From: CBDFLD01 sp965249005
GTDB taxonomy: Bacteria > Acidobacteriota > UBA6911
Assembly (NCBI GenBank): GCA_965249005.1
Contig: CBDFLD010000011.1
Location: 62,001-126,000, forward strand
Direction of reading: 5' to 3'
Length of the DNA: 64,000 nucleotides
The translations under genes were made by a program, and so were the position numbers. Below the pieces are notes generated by a model, which was not told the DNA's origin, searched no databases, and was given only the letters and a program-made list of their open reading frames with translations. Shown here piece by piece: positions 23,289-29,832 of this stretch; the stretch's first letter is position 1, and every line of letters begins with the position of its first letter.

Positions 23289-23984
23289 TTAGCTCACTGA
23301 GACAGAGGATTCATCCACCATGATCCCCGGCCCCATCGTGGACGAAATTGTTATGCTTCGAAGGTACTTGCCCTTGCTCGTGGTGGGCTTTGCCCTTAGA
23401 ACGGCGTCGACGAGCGCTCTTGCGTTCTCGCAGATCGCCTGATCCTCGAACTGGACCCTCCCGCAAGCCGCATGAATGATGCCCGTCTTGTCGACCCGGA
23501 ACTCGACCTTTCCTGCCTTGATCTCCTGGACCGCCTTGCCGACCTCAAAGGTGACCGTACCGGTCTTCGGGTTCGGCATCAGTCCCCTGGGCCCGAGGAT
23601 CCGACCCAGTTTACCGACACTGCGCATCATGTCGGGCGTTGCGACGACGGCGTCAAAGTCCAGCCATCCGCCGGCAACGCGTTCCACCAACTCCTCACTT
23701 CCCACTTCGTCGGCACCGGCGTCACGCGCCTCTTTGACCTTCTCGCCCATCGCGATGACTATGACCCGTTTGCTTTTGCCCAAACCGTTCGGAAGCACCA
23801 CGGTCCCGCGGACCATCTGGTCCGCGTGCTTGGGATCGACCCCAAGCCGCAGAGCTACCTCCACGGTCTCGTTGAACTTGGCGTAGGCAACCCGCTTCAT
23901 CAACGACACCGCATCATCGAGCGGAATCGGCTTGCCCTCCACCGTTTCCGCCGCCTTGCGGTACTTCTTCCCCGATTTTGCCAT
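23289..23984 (-). CDS. rplA: 50S ribosomal protein L1
   Basis: L1 of 231 residues. It begins MAKSGKKYRKA and contains the signature GTVVLPNGLGKSKRV and the strongly conserved GKLGRILGPRGLMPNPKTGTV. L1 binds 23S rRNA at the E-site stalk and in many bacteria represses its own operon. It lies between rplK and rplJ. Confidence 0.98.
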   Translation of the reverse strand: MAKSGKKYRKAAETVEGKPIPLDDAVSLMKRVAYAKFNETVEVALRLGVDPKHADQMVRGTVVLPNGLGKSKRVIVIAMGEKVKEARDAGADEVGSEELVERVAGGWLDFDAVVATPDMMRSVGKLGRILGPRGLMPNPKTGTVTFEVGKAVQEIKAGKVEFRVDKTGIIHAACGRVQFEDQAICENARALVDAVLRAKPTTSKGKYLRSITISSTMGPGIMVDESSVSVS

Positions 23985-24090
23985 AGGTTTTCCTTTGCTG
24001 AACCAGGCGCGCAGCGACCCAGCGAGAACAGCTTCCAGCTATCGGGCTCCGGTTATACGGCAACTCGCACCATACCGCTCATCTCCCCCC

Positions 24091-24519
24091 TCACCCGTCG
24101 TCAACTTCGATTCCCATACTACGCGCAGTCCCCATGATGATCTTCTCTGCCGACTCGATGTCGGAGGCATTGAGGTCCGGCATTTTTGCTTGTGCAATTT
24201 CGCGGACCTGTTGTCGCGTGACTTTGGCCACCTTGGTCTTGTTGGGCTCCGGGGACCCCTTCGCCAGGTTCGCCGCCTTCTTCAACAGAATCGCGGCCGG
24301 GGGCGTCTTCGTGATGAAAGAGTAGGTTCTATCGGCGTAAACAGTTACGACAACGGGTATGATCAAGCCCTCCTGTTTGGCCGTCTTCGCATTGAAGGCC
24401 TTGCAGAAATCCATGATGTTGAGCCCGTGCGGACCAAGAGCAGACCCGACGGGAGGCGCGGGATTCGCCTTCCCTGCAGCAACCTGCAGCTTGATGTTTG
24501 CGATCACCTTTTTCGCCAC
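24091..24519 (-). CDS. rplK: 50S ribosomal protein L11
   Basis: L11 of 142 residues when started at GTG 24519. That start has AGGGGAG at good distance and gives the family-typical MAKKVIANIKLQV beginning; a GTG two codons earlier is possible. The segment PAPPVGSALGPHGLNIMDFCK, near the thiostrepton-contact region, and the C-terminal GTARSMGIEV are clear. It forms the base of the GTPase-associated centre together with 23S rRNA. It is located between nusG and rplA. Confidence 0.97.
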   Translation of the reverse strand: MAKKVIANIKLQVAAGKANPAPPVGSALGPHGLNIMDFCKAFNAKTAKQEGLIIPVVVTVYADRTYSFITKTPPAAILLKKAANLAKGSPEPNKTKVAKVTRQQVREIAQAKMPDLNASDIESAEKIIMGTARSMGIEVDDG

Positions 24520-24654
24520 AACCACTCCCCTTGCGTGCGCCCGAGCTCAGCCAGCCGTCGCTGGTCACAGAAAGCTTCCGGGTACGCTACTGCTGATCGG
24601 AACCGAAACCCCGAAGCCCGGACGAACTTGCCTGCTGCCAGCAAAGCAGCGCCA

Positions 24655-25191
24655 CTAGGACTTTTCCACTTGCTCCGATTCCAGCTCCACGGGCGTCGCT
24701 CGCCCCAGAATTGTCAACATGACCCGAAGCGTATTCCGGTCGGGGTTGACGTCCTCGACCACGCCCGTGAAGTCCTTGAATGGCCCGTCGATGATCTTGA
24801 CCGAATCCCCCGGATCGAACGTAAACTTGGGCTTGGGCTGCTCGGAGGTCATCGATACCCGGTTTACGACTTCATGAATCTCGGACTCGGTCAGAGGCGT
24901 CGGCTTCTTCCCGGTACTGATGAAGCCCGTAACCTTGGGGGTCCCGCGGACAACGTGCCACGCCTTGTCGCTCATATCCATTTCAACGAGGATATAGCCA
25001 GGAAACGTCAGCTTCGTCGTCACCACCTTTTTTCCGCTCTTCATCTCCACGACGTCTTCGGTTGGTATCAGGATCTGGCCGATACAATCCCCCAGGTCGT
25101 ATGCCTGGATACGATTCATGAGACTCTCGGCAACCTTCCGCTCATAGCCCGAGTACGTGTGGATGATGTACCACTTCTTGTCTCGCTCCAT
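24655..25191 (-). CDS. nusG: transcription elongation/antitermination factor NusG
   Basis: NusG of 178 residues from ATG 25191; an in-frame ATG at 25206 would add five residues. The N-terminal NGN domain (KKWYIIHTYSGYERKVAESL, then GYILVEMDM) is followed by a C-terminal KOW domain (FDPGDSVKIIDGPFKDFTG). It binds the RNA polymerase clamp and couples it to Rho or ribosomes. It sits directly behind secE, the common bacterial order. Confidence 0.97.
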   Translation of the reverse strand: MERDKKWYIIHTYSGYERKVAESLMNRIQAYDLGDCIGQILIPTEDVVEMKSGKKVVTTKLTFPGYILVEMDMSDKAWHVVRGTPKVTGFISTGKKPTPLTESEIHEVVNRVSMTSEQPKPKFTFDPGDSVKIIDGPFKDFTGVVEDVNPDRNTLRVMLTILGRATPVELESEQVEKS

Positions 25192-25231
25192 CCTGTCTTC
25201 TTTCATACTGGGGGTAGCCACGAACGCCCCT

Positions 25232-25465
25232 CTATGGCCGGCCGCTTCTCAAAATGAATTGCATTCCGGGGCCGACCATCTGGTCCACGATCCACAAAAA
25301 GAAACCGAAAAAGAACACTGCGACGATGACAACGATCGTCGTCCCGGTCAACTCGGACCTCGAAGGCCAGGAAACATTGTTCAGCTCTTTCCGCACATCC
25401 TTCACGAATTCAACCGCGCCACGCGCGCGTTGCGTCATACCTTCAAGGAGATTCGTCTTCGCCAT
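25232..25465 (-). CDS. secE: SecE, preprotein translocase subunit
   Basis: Short SecE of 77 residues with a single transmembrane segment (TTIVVIVAVFFFGFFLWIVD). It is preceded by the conserved amphipathic FVKDVRKELNNVSWPSRSEL. ATG 25465 gives MAKTNLLEG; a longer in-frame reading would run into the tRNA-Trp gene and is rejected. It forms SecYEG with subunits encoded elsewhere. It lies between tRNA-Trp and nusG. Confidence 0.95.
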   Translation of the reverse strand: MAKTNLLEGMTQRARGAVEFVKDVRKELNNVSWPSRSELTGTTIVVIVAVFFFGFFLWIVDQMVGPGMQFILRSGRP

Positions 25466-25536
25466 GACTGCCGCTCTCCTACTCAATCCCTCAAAAACGG
25501 TCCCTCTCAATCCAAGAGGACCGTGAAAAAGCGTGC

Positions 25537-25613
25537 TGGCAGGCCAGGAGGGACTCGAACCCCCAACATGCGGTTTTGGAGACCGCCGCTCTACCAATTC
25601 GAGCTACTGGCCT
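25537..25613 (-). tRNA. tRNA-Trp (anticodon CCA)
   Basis: The acceptor arms AGGCCAG and CTGGCCT pair perfectly, the T loop GTTCGAGTC is present, and the anticodon loop CTCCAAAAC gives CCA. The 3' CCA is encoded. It lies between rpmG and secE, a position seen in many bacteria. Confidence 0.96.
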
Positions 25614-25630
25614 TTGCTTCTCAAGACTCC

Positions 25631-25780
25631 TTACCGAATCTCTCGATGCAACTTGTGCGCTCGGCATCGATTGCAAAACTTCTTGAACTCCAGGCGATCG
25701 GGGGTTTTTTTCTTGTTCTTGGTCGACGAGTAGTTTCGATTCTTACATTCTGTGCATTGGAAGGTAATGATGTCTCTCAT
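25631..25780 (-). CDS. rpmG: 50S ribosomal protein L33
   Basis: A short gene of 49 codons, translated from the minus strand. It begins MRDIITFQCTECKNRNYS and ends FCNRCRAHKLHREIR. The two CxxC pairs mark the zinc-binding (C+) form of L33, and the KNKKKTPDRLEFKKFC segment is typical. A GGGAAGAG ribosome site precedes the ATG. It lies between tuf and tRNA-Trp. Confidence 0.95.
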   Translation of the reverse strand: MRDIITFQCTECKNRNYSSTKNKKKTPDRLEFKKFCNRCRAHKLHREIR

Positions 25781-25875
25781 GAAAACTCTTCCCGTCGACC
25801 AAAGCCGCGCTTTCGCCAGATTGATCTTTGCTTACTCCATGCCCATCCGACAGCGGGACTGGGCAACGGACTCGT

Positions 25876-27063
25876 TTATTCCAAGATTTCAGAGATTGTG
25901 CCAGCCCCCACGGTTCGTCCCCCTTCTCGGATCGCAAACCGTAACCCTTTTTCCATCGCTATCGGCGTGATCAACTTCACCGTCAACCCTACATTGTCCC
26001 CGGGCATCACCATCTCTGTCCCTGCCTCCAACTCCGCCACTCCCGTCACATCCGTCGTCCGAAAGTAAAACTGCGGCCGGTACCCATTGAAAAACGGTGT
26101 GTGCCTCCCTCCCTCTTCCTTCGTCAATACATACGCCTGCGCCTTGAAGTGCGTGTGCGGCGTGATCGTCCCCGGTGCCGCTATCACCTGCCCCCTCTGC
26201 ACGTCCTTCTTGTCCGTCCCTCTCAGCAGCAACCCCACATTGTCTCCCGCCATCCCTGCATCCAACAACTTCTTGAACATCTCCACGCCCGTCACCACTC
26301 GCTTCACCGTCTCCTTCATCCCTACTATCTCTATCTCTCCTCCTACGTTGATCTTCCCTCGCTCCACTCGCCCCGTCGCCACCGTCCCTCGACCCGATAT
26401 CGTGAATATATCTTCCACCGGCATCAAAAATGGACGATCTATATCTCGCTCCGGCATCGGTATATAATCATCCACCGCCGCCATCAGCTCCAGCACCTGC
26501 CCCTCTCCGTCCGTGTCTCCCTCCAACGCCTTCAACGCACTCCCTCTCACCACCGGTATGTCGTCCCCAGGAAACTCGTAGCTCGTCAACAACTCCCTCA
26601 CTTCCAACTCCACCAAATCCAGCAATTCCGGATCATCCACCATGTCACACTTGTTCAAAAACACCACTATACTCGGCACCCCCACCTGCCGCGCCAGCAG
26701 GATATGCTCTCGCGTCTGCGGCATCGGCCCATCCGCCGCCGATACCACCAGTATCGCTCCATCCATCTGCGCCGCCCCTGTGATCATGTTCTTGATGTAA
26801 TCCGCGTGCCCCGGACAATCCACATGCGCATAATGCCGGTTATCGGTCGTATACTCCACGTGCGCCGTCGCTATCGTGATCCCTCGCTCCCTCTCCTCCG
26901 GCGCATTGTCTATCGAGTCAAAACTCCGCACCAGCACCTTCCCGTCCCCTTTGTTGAGCACCTGCGTGATCGCTGCCGTCAACGTCGTCTTCCCATGATC
27001 CACGTGTCCTATCGTCCCTACATTCACGTGCGGCTTGCTTCGATCAAATTTCTCCTTCGCCAT
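25876..27063 (-). CDS. tuf: elongation factor Tu
   Basis: EF-Tu of 395 residues that delivers aminoacyl-tRNA to the ribosome. The GTPase motifs are intact: G1 GHVDHGKT, switch I RGITIATAHVEY, G3 DCPGH and G4 NKCD. Domains 2 and 3 are complete (C-terminus VGAGTISEILE). GGGAG lies upstream of the ATG. Oddly, its synonymous codons differ from all neighbours: many ATA (Ile), GTA (Val), GGG/GGA (Gly), GCG (Ala) and CGA (Arg), whereas rpoC and the ribosomal genes prefer ATC, GTC, GCC and GGC. It is the fifth gene of a tRNA-tuf operon of the same order as E. coli thrU-tyrU-glyT-thrT-tufB. Confidence 0.98.
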   Translation of the reverse strand: MAKEKFDRSKPHVNVGTIGHVDHGKTTLTAAITQVLNKGDGKVLVRSFDSIDNAPEERERGITIATAHVEYTTDNRHYAHVDCPGHADYIKNMITGAAQMDGAILVVSAADGPMPQTREHILLARQVGVPSIVVFLNKCDMVDDPELLDLVELEVRELLTSYEFPGDDIPVVRGSALKALEGDTDGEGQVLELMAAVDDYIPMPERDIDRPFLMPVEDIFTISGRGTVATGRVERGKINVGGEIEIVGMKETVKRVVTGVEMFKKLLDAGMAGDNVGLLLRGTDKKDVQRGQVIAAPGTITPHTHFKAQAYVLTKEEGGRHTPFFNGYRPQFYFRTTDVTGVAELEAGTEMVMPGDNVGLTVKLITPIAMEKGLRFAIREGGRTVGAGTISEILE

Positions 27064-27112
27064 TGCAATCTCCCAGGATTAACTTACGATGCCGTTCCTC
27101 AAATCAAACCGC

Positions 27113-27188
<76 letters not shown>

Positions 27189-27288
27189 ACGAAGGCCTAT
27201 TTCGGGGCAGCAAGGACTGTGCCCCTCATCTCTGCGCGTCTCTACTCGTGCTGGCTCCCCTATCGGCACCCCTGTTCGTATGGATCTT

Positions 27289-27364
27289 TGGAGCGGGAGA
27301 CGGGATTCGAACCCGCGACCAATAGCTTGGAAGGCTATGACTCTACCAACTGAGTTACTCCCGC
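27289..27364 (-). tRNA. tRNA-Gly (anticodon TCC)
   Basis: The acceptor GCGGGAG pairs with CTCCCGC, the T loop GTTCGAATC is present, and the anticodon TCC lies in the loop CCTTCCAAG. The 3' CCA is encoded. It lies between tRNA-Tyr and tRNA-Thr(GGT). Confidence 0.96.
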
Positions 27365-27382
27365 TCATTGCGTTCCAAACTG

Positions 27383-27470
27383 TGGTGGAGAGGGAAGGAT
27401 TCGAACCTTCGTAGTCCCGAAGGACGCTGGGTTTACAGCCCAGTGCCATTAACCACTCGACCACCTCTCC
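27383..27470 (-). tRNA. tRNA-Tyr (anticodon GTA)
   Basis: Class II tRNA of 88 nt including encoded CCA, with a long variable arm (CGTCCTTCGGGACTACG). The acceptor GGAGAGG pairs with CCTCTCC, and the anticodon loop CTGTAAACC gives GTA. It is 18 bp upstream of tRNA-Gly. Confidence 0.96.
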
Positions 27471-27607
27471 AAAAAATCCTAGCCAGGACAACTTCGGGCA
27501 CACACACCTTATCCATAAGAGTCGGAGGTCGTACGATGAGCCGAGTGCGAGAGACATCCCGTACCTAGCTGGGCTGAACAGATCTGGAGATTATTCTGAG
27601 AATGACA

Positions 27608-27638
27608 CGAAACCCAATTCGCCACTAATTGGGTTTCG
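27608..27638 (-). other. perfect hairpin inside the tRNA operon
   Basis: Twelve-bp perfect inverted repeat (CGAAACCCAATT / AATTGGGTTTCG) around a 7-nt loop, in the 225-bp space between tRNA-Thr(TGT) and tRNA-Tyr. It lacks a following T-run on either strand, so it looks more like an RNA-processing or attenuation hairpin than a terminator. The role is inference. Confidence 0.6.
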
Positions 27639-27695
27639 ATACAACCGCTGCCGCCCTCGAAGCCACTTTTCCCGCCCAAAAAAGCCCGTCTTGCC

Positions 27696-27771
27696 TGGAG
27701 CTGGCGAAGGGACTTGAACCCCCGACCGGCTGATTACAAATCAGCTGCTCTACCAACTGAGCTACGCCAGC
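27696..27771 (-). tRNA. tRNA-Thr (anticodon TGT)
   Basis: The acceptor GCTGGCG pairs with CGCCAGC, the D arm AGCTCAGTTGGTAGAGC is standard, and the anticodon loop ATTTGTAAT gives TGT. The 3' CCA is encoded. It is the first gene of the tRNA-tuf unit. Confidence 0.96.
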
Positions 27772-27786
27772 CGACACAAAATCGTG

Positions 27787-27815
27787 AGTCTAACATGTCC
27801 ATTTGGAGCATGCAA
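27787..27815 (-). promoter_or_regulatory. probable sigma-70 promoter of the tRNA-tuf operon
   Basis: On the minus strand TTGCAT, 17 bases, then TAGACT, ending 15 bp before the 5' end of tRNA-Thr(TGT). Spacing and position are right for a tRNA operon promoter, but both hexamers are imperfect. Confidence 0.45.
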
Positions 27816-27889
27816 CCGCAAAAGAAAAAATATTCCGCCACCGAAACAGAGTAACGCCATGGGATTTCAACCAGTTAACCCGGGGGGGG

Positions 27890-27980
27890 GGCGCCAGAGG
27901 TGAGACGCCCAGAGGCGTCAGAGATGACGCCAGAGGCGTCAGAGGTGATCGACGCCAGAGGCGCCAGAGATGACGCCTGA
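27890..27980. repeat. tandem palindromic repeat block next to a poly-G run
   Basis: About three copies of a 22-24-bp unit of the form GACGCCAGAGGCGTCAGAGRTGA, beginning near 27905, 27927 and 27951, with partial copies at both ends. Each unit holds the palindrome GACGCC-AGA-GGCGTC. A run of ten G (27882-27891) abuts the block. The block lies between the 3' end of a methyltransferase gene and the tRNA operon promoter. No cas genes or unique spacers are present, so this is a REP-like array rather than CRISPR. Confidence 0.85.
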
Positions 27981-28019
27981 CCCAACCCATTTTGGAATTG
28001 CGGTCGTTTCGTTTTGACT

Positions 28020-29168
28020 CTATTTGGGAAGTATACCGAGCCGGCACAACACGCGATACAACCAGAAGTGCCGGATGCGGGCCAAATGATCCGCAGTTCG
28101 ATCCAGCTCCCGTTGCGTCCCCCCCAGTATCTGGTCTCGATTCTCGACTCGTTCCTGCAAGGTGTGCGCCCACTCGGAGCGTTCTTCGAACTCCTCCCGC
28201 AACCTGGTTAGCCCCGTGTCCCGTTTCTGGATCTCCCGAGCCATTTCCGCTTGCATGGAGCGAATCGTATCATCCCGCGCCTCGACCTCATCAAGAACAC
28301 AGCGGAGACGGCCATCCCTTGCAGCCACCTCATCCTCCAGCTCACGCCCCCACCGCCCCAAGCTCGAAATCTCCGCATTGAGACGCGTGGACTCGGCGGA
28401 CCATTCTTGAATCAAAGAGTCCGACGCATCCAGGAAACAGGATACTCGAAGCCCCGCATTTCGATCGGGTCCGGACCGGCAGAGCGCCAAAAAATACATT
28501 GGTTCCGTTGCCTGACCACCCATCGAGTCGACCAGCACTTCGCCGTCGTGCACGATGGACGGACCGCTGGCGGAATCTCCGCCGGGCTTGTCCGTCTTAC
28601 TGTCCTCAATGATCAGAGAACCCGATCGGATCTGCTGGTGGCACAGCAAGACTTCAGGGAAATATCGATGAAGCAGCGCCAAGAACTCGTCCCGGTAGAA
28701 CTCCTTGACATGATACGGGTTGCGATAGTGCCGGTCATCTGAATAGGAGGCCTTGTTGGGTGTCGAAATCAGCAGCATCCCATCCGGGGAAAGCACACGG
28801 GCGAGTTCCTGCATCAGGCTCTGATAGTCCTCGACATGCTCCAGGATTTCGAAGGCAACGACCATGTCCATCGACGCCGTGGCCAGCGGCAACTTTCCAA
28901 CATCAGCTTGCAGGACACAAAGGTTCTCGGCAGCAGCGAGCCTTGACGCCTCCTGCGCGGTTTCTCTGTCGAGCTCGATCCCCCAGCAAAGACGGGCCAC
29001 TGTCGAGAGCAGGGCCGTCCCATAGCCTGTGCCACACGCAACATCCAGTACATTTCGCCCCACCGCCCATCGCTTTGCGAACGCATAACGGTGCCAGTGC
29101 TCGTACGCTATTTGCGCTCCGCCTTCTCCTGGCACGTATCTCTCGCCTGTGAATTTTTTGCGGATCAT
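28020..29168 (-). CDS. SAM-dependent methyltransferase with C-terminal coiled coil
   Basis: Protein of 382 residues. Residues 1-150 form a class I methyltransferase: motif I is VLDVACGTGYGTALLS, the acidic residue closing strand 2 is in GIELD, and the post-motif segment FEILEHVEDYQSLMQELARVL is typical of the UbiE/glycan-modifying branch. The C-terminal 140 residues are charged and rich in heptads (EVAARDGRLRCVLDEVEARD onward), so a coiled coil is predicted. Such fusions occur in O-antigen chain-length or terminal methylation enzymes such as the WbdD type, but no kinase domain is seen here. ATG 29168 fits the conserved KKFTGERYVPG start; a longer frame would overlap the upstream gene. It is the last gene of the glycan cluster. 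Confidence 0.8.
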   Translation of the reverse strand: MIRKKFTGERYVPGEGGAQIAYEHWHRYAFAKRWAVGRNVLDVACGTGYGTALLSTVARLCWGIELDRETAQEASRLAAAENLCVLQADVGKLPLATASMDMVVAFEILEHVEDYQSLMQELARVLSPDGMLLISTPNKASYSDDRHYRNPYHVKEFYRDEFLALLHRYFPEVLLCHQQIRSGSLIIEDSKTDKPGGDSASGPSIVHDGEVLVDSMGGQATEPMYFLALCRSGPDRNAGLRVSCFLDASDSLIQEWSAESTRLNAEISSLGRWGRELEDEVAARDGRLRCVLDEVEARDDTIRSMQAEMAREIQKRDTGLTRLREEFEERSEWAHTLQERVENRDQILGGTQRELDRTADHLARIRHFWLYRVLCRLGILPK

Positions 29169-29193
29169 TGCTCGATTCTCTAGGGCACGGATT

Positions 29194-29832
29194 CTATTGT
29201 GAGTCTGCTGCACTCGCGCTCCCATCGAGGGGCAACAAGTGAATGTTACTCAACGCCAGCCAGTCTGCGGTCAAGTCTCCCCTGGGCCCCGCGGAGGCAC
29301 TCCATCGGAGCTTCGTCTCAGCTTGCCCGGGCAAGTTGAGCGGAATCCGGATTACGTTCCACTCCCGGTCCTGGGAGCGCCGGCCGGGTTCGAAGAGCCG
29401 GCCGTAGACAGGCTCCCTCCGGTCCGCTCGCTCGATTTCCACACTCAACTGAATGCCGTCTCCGATATTAAACACGGTCGCGGCACTACATTCCAGCACG
29501 ACCGAGCCCGCGCCCGCCGGAATGGTGGTGAATACTTCCGCCGGCGCGACCAGAACAACCGCGTCCTTGCGAACCCCCTTCCGGGTCACCGCAATCCTCT
29601 TCACCGAGGCTTCCGGGCGCCTGCCTCCGGCTCCGTCAGCGAAGCCGCCCGTGACCTGCAGGACTGGCCACGCGCGCTGCTCCCCTCCCTCCGAAGGGTC
29701 GTGCACTCTCCGAACGTCGCAGCCTGTCCACAACACATAGCAGACGAGCAGGCGGACTGACACGGACTGAAACGACAAGCCACTGCCACGGGTACGCACT
29801 GTTTCCAAGACTCGGCACCACCGTTCACTCAT
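29194..29832 (-). CDS. small exported protein of unknown function
   Basis: Protein of 212 residues, not recognised. After about 25 residues there is a short hydrophobic stretch (VRLLVCYVLWTGCDV) that could be a signal peptide or an atypical lipobox ending in Cys (position -3 is Trp, so lipidation is doubtful). The rest is predicted beta-rich and polar, with the segment VVLECSAATVFNIGDGIQLSVEIE, as in a small carbohydrate-binding-like domain; this is speculation. Its ATG overlaps the stop of the upstream GT-C gene (ATGA), so it is translationally coupled, and the methyltransferase start follows 25 bp later. Confidence 0.65.
   Translation of the reverse strand: MSERWCRVLETVRTRGSGLSFQSVSVRLLVCYVLWTGCDVRRVHDPSEGGEQRAWPVLQVTGGFADGAGGRRPEASVKRIAVTRKGVRKDAVVLVAPAEVFTTIPAGAGSVVLECSAATVFNIGDGIQLSVEIERADRREPVYGRLFEPGRRSQDREWNVIRIPLNLPGQAETKLRWSASAGPRGDLTADWLALSNIHLLPLDGSASAADSQ

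Noticed and set aside
27890..27980. Possible CRISPR array
   Set aside because: Units are only 22-24 bp, palindromic and directly adjacent without unique spacers, and no cas gene is in the window.
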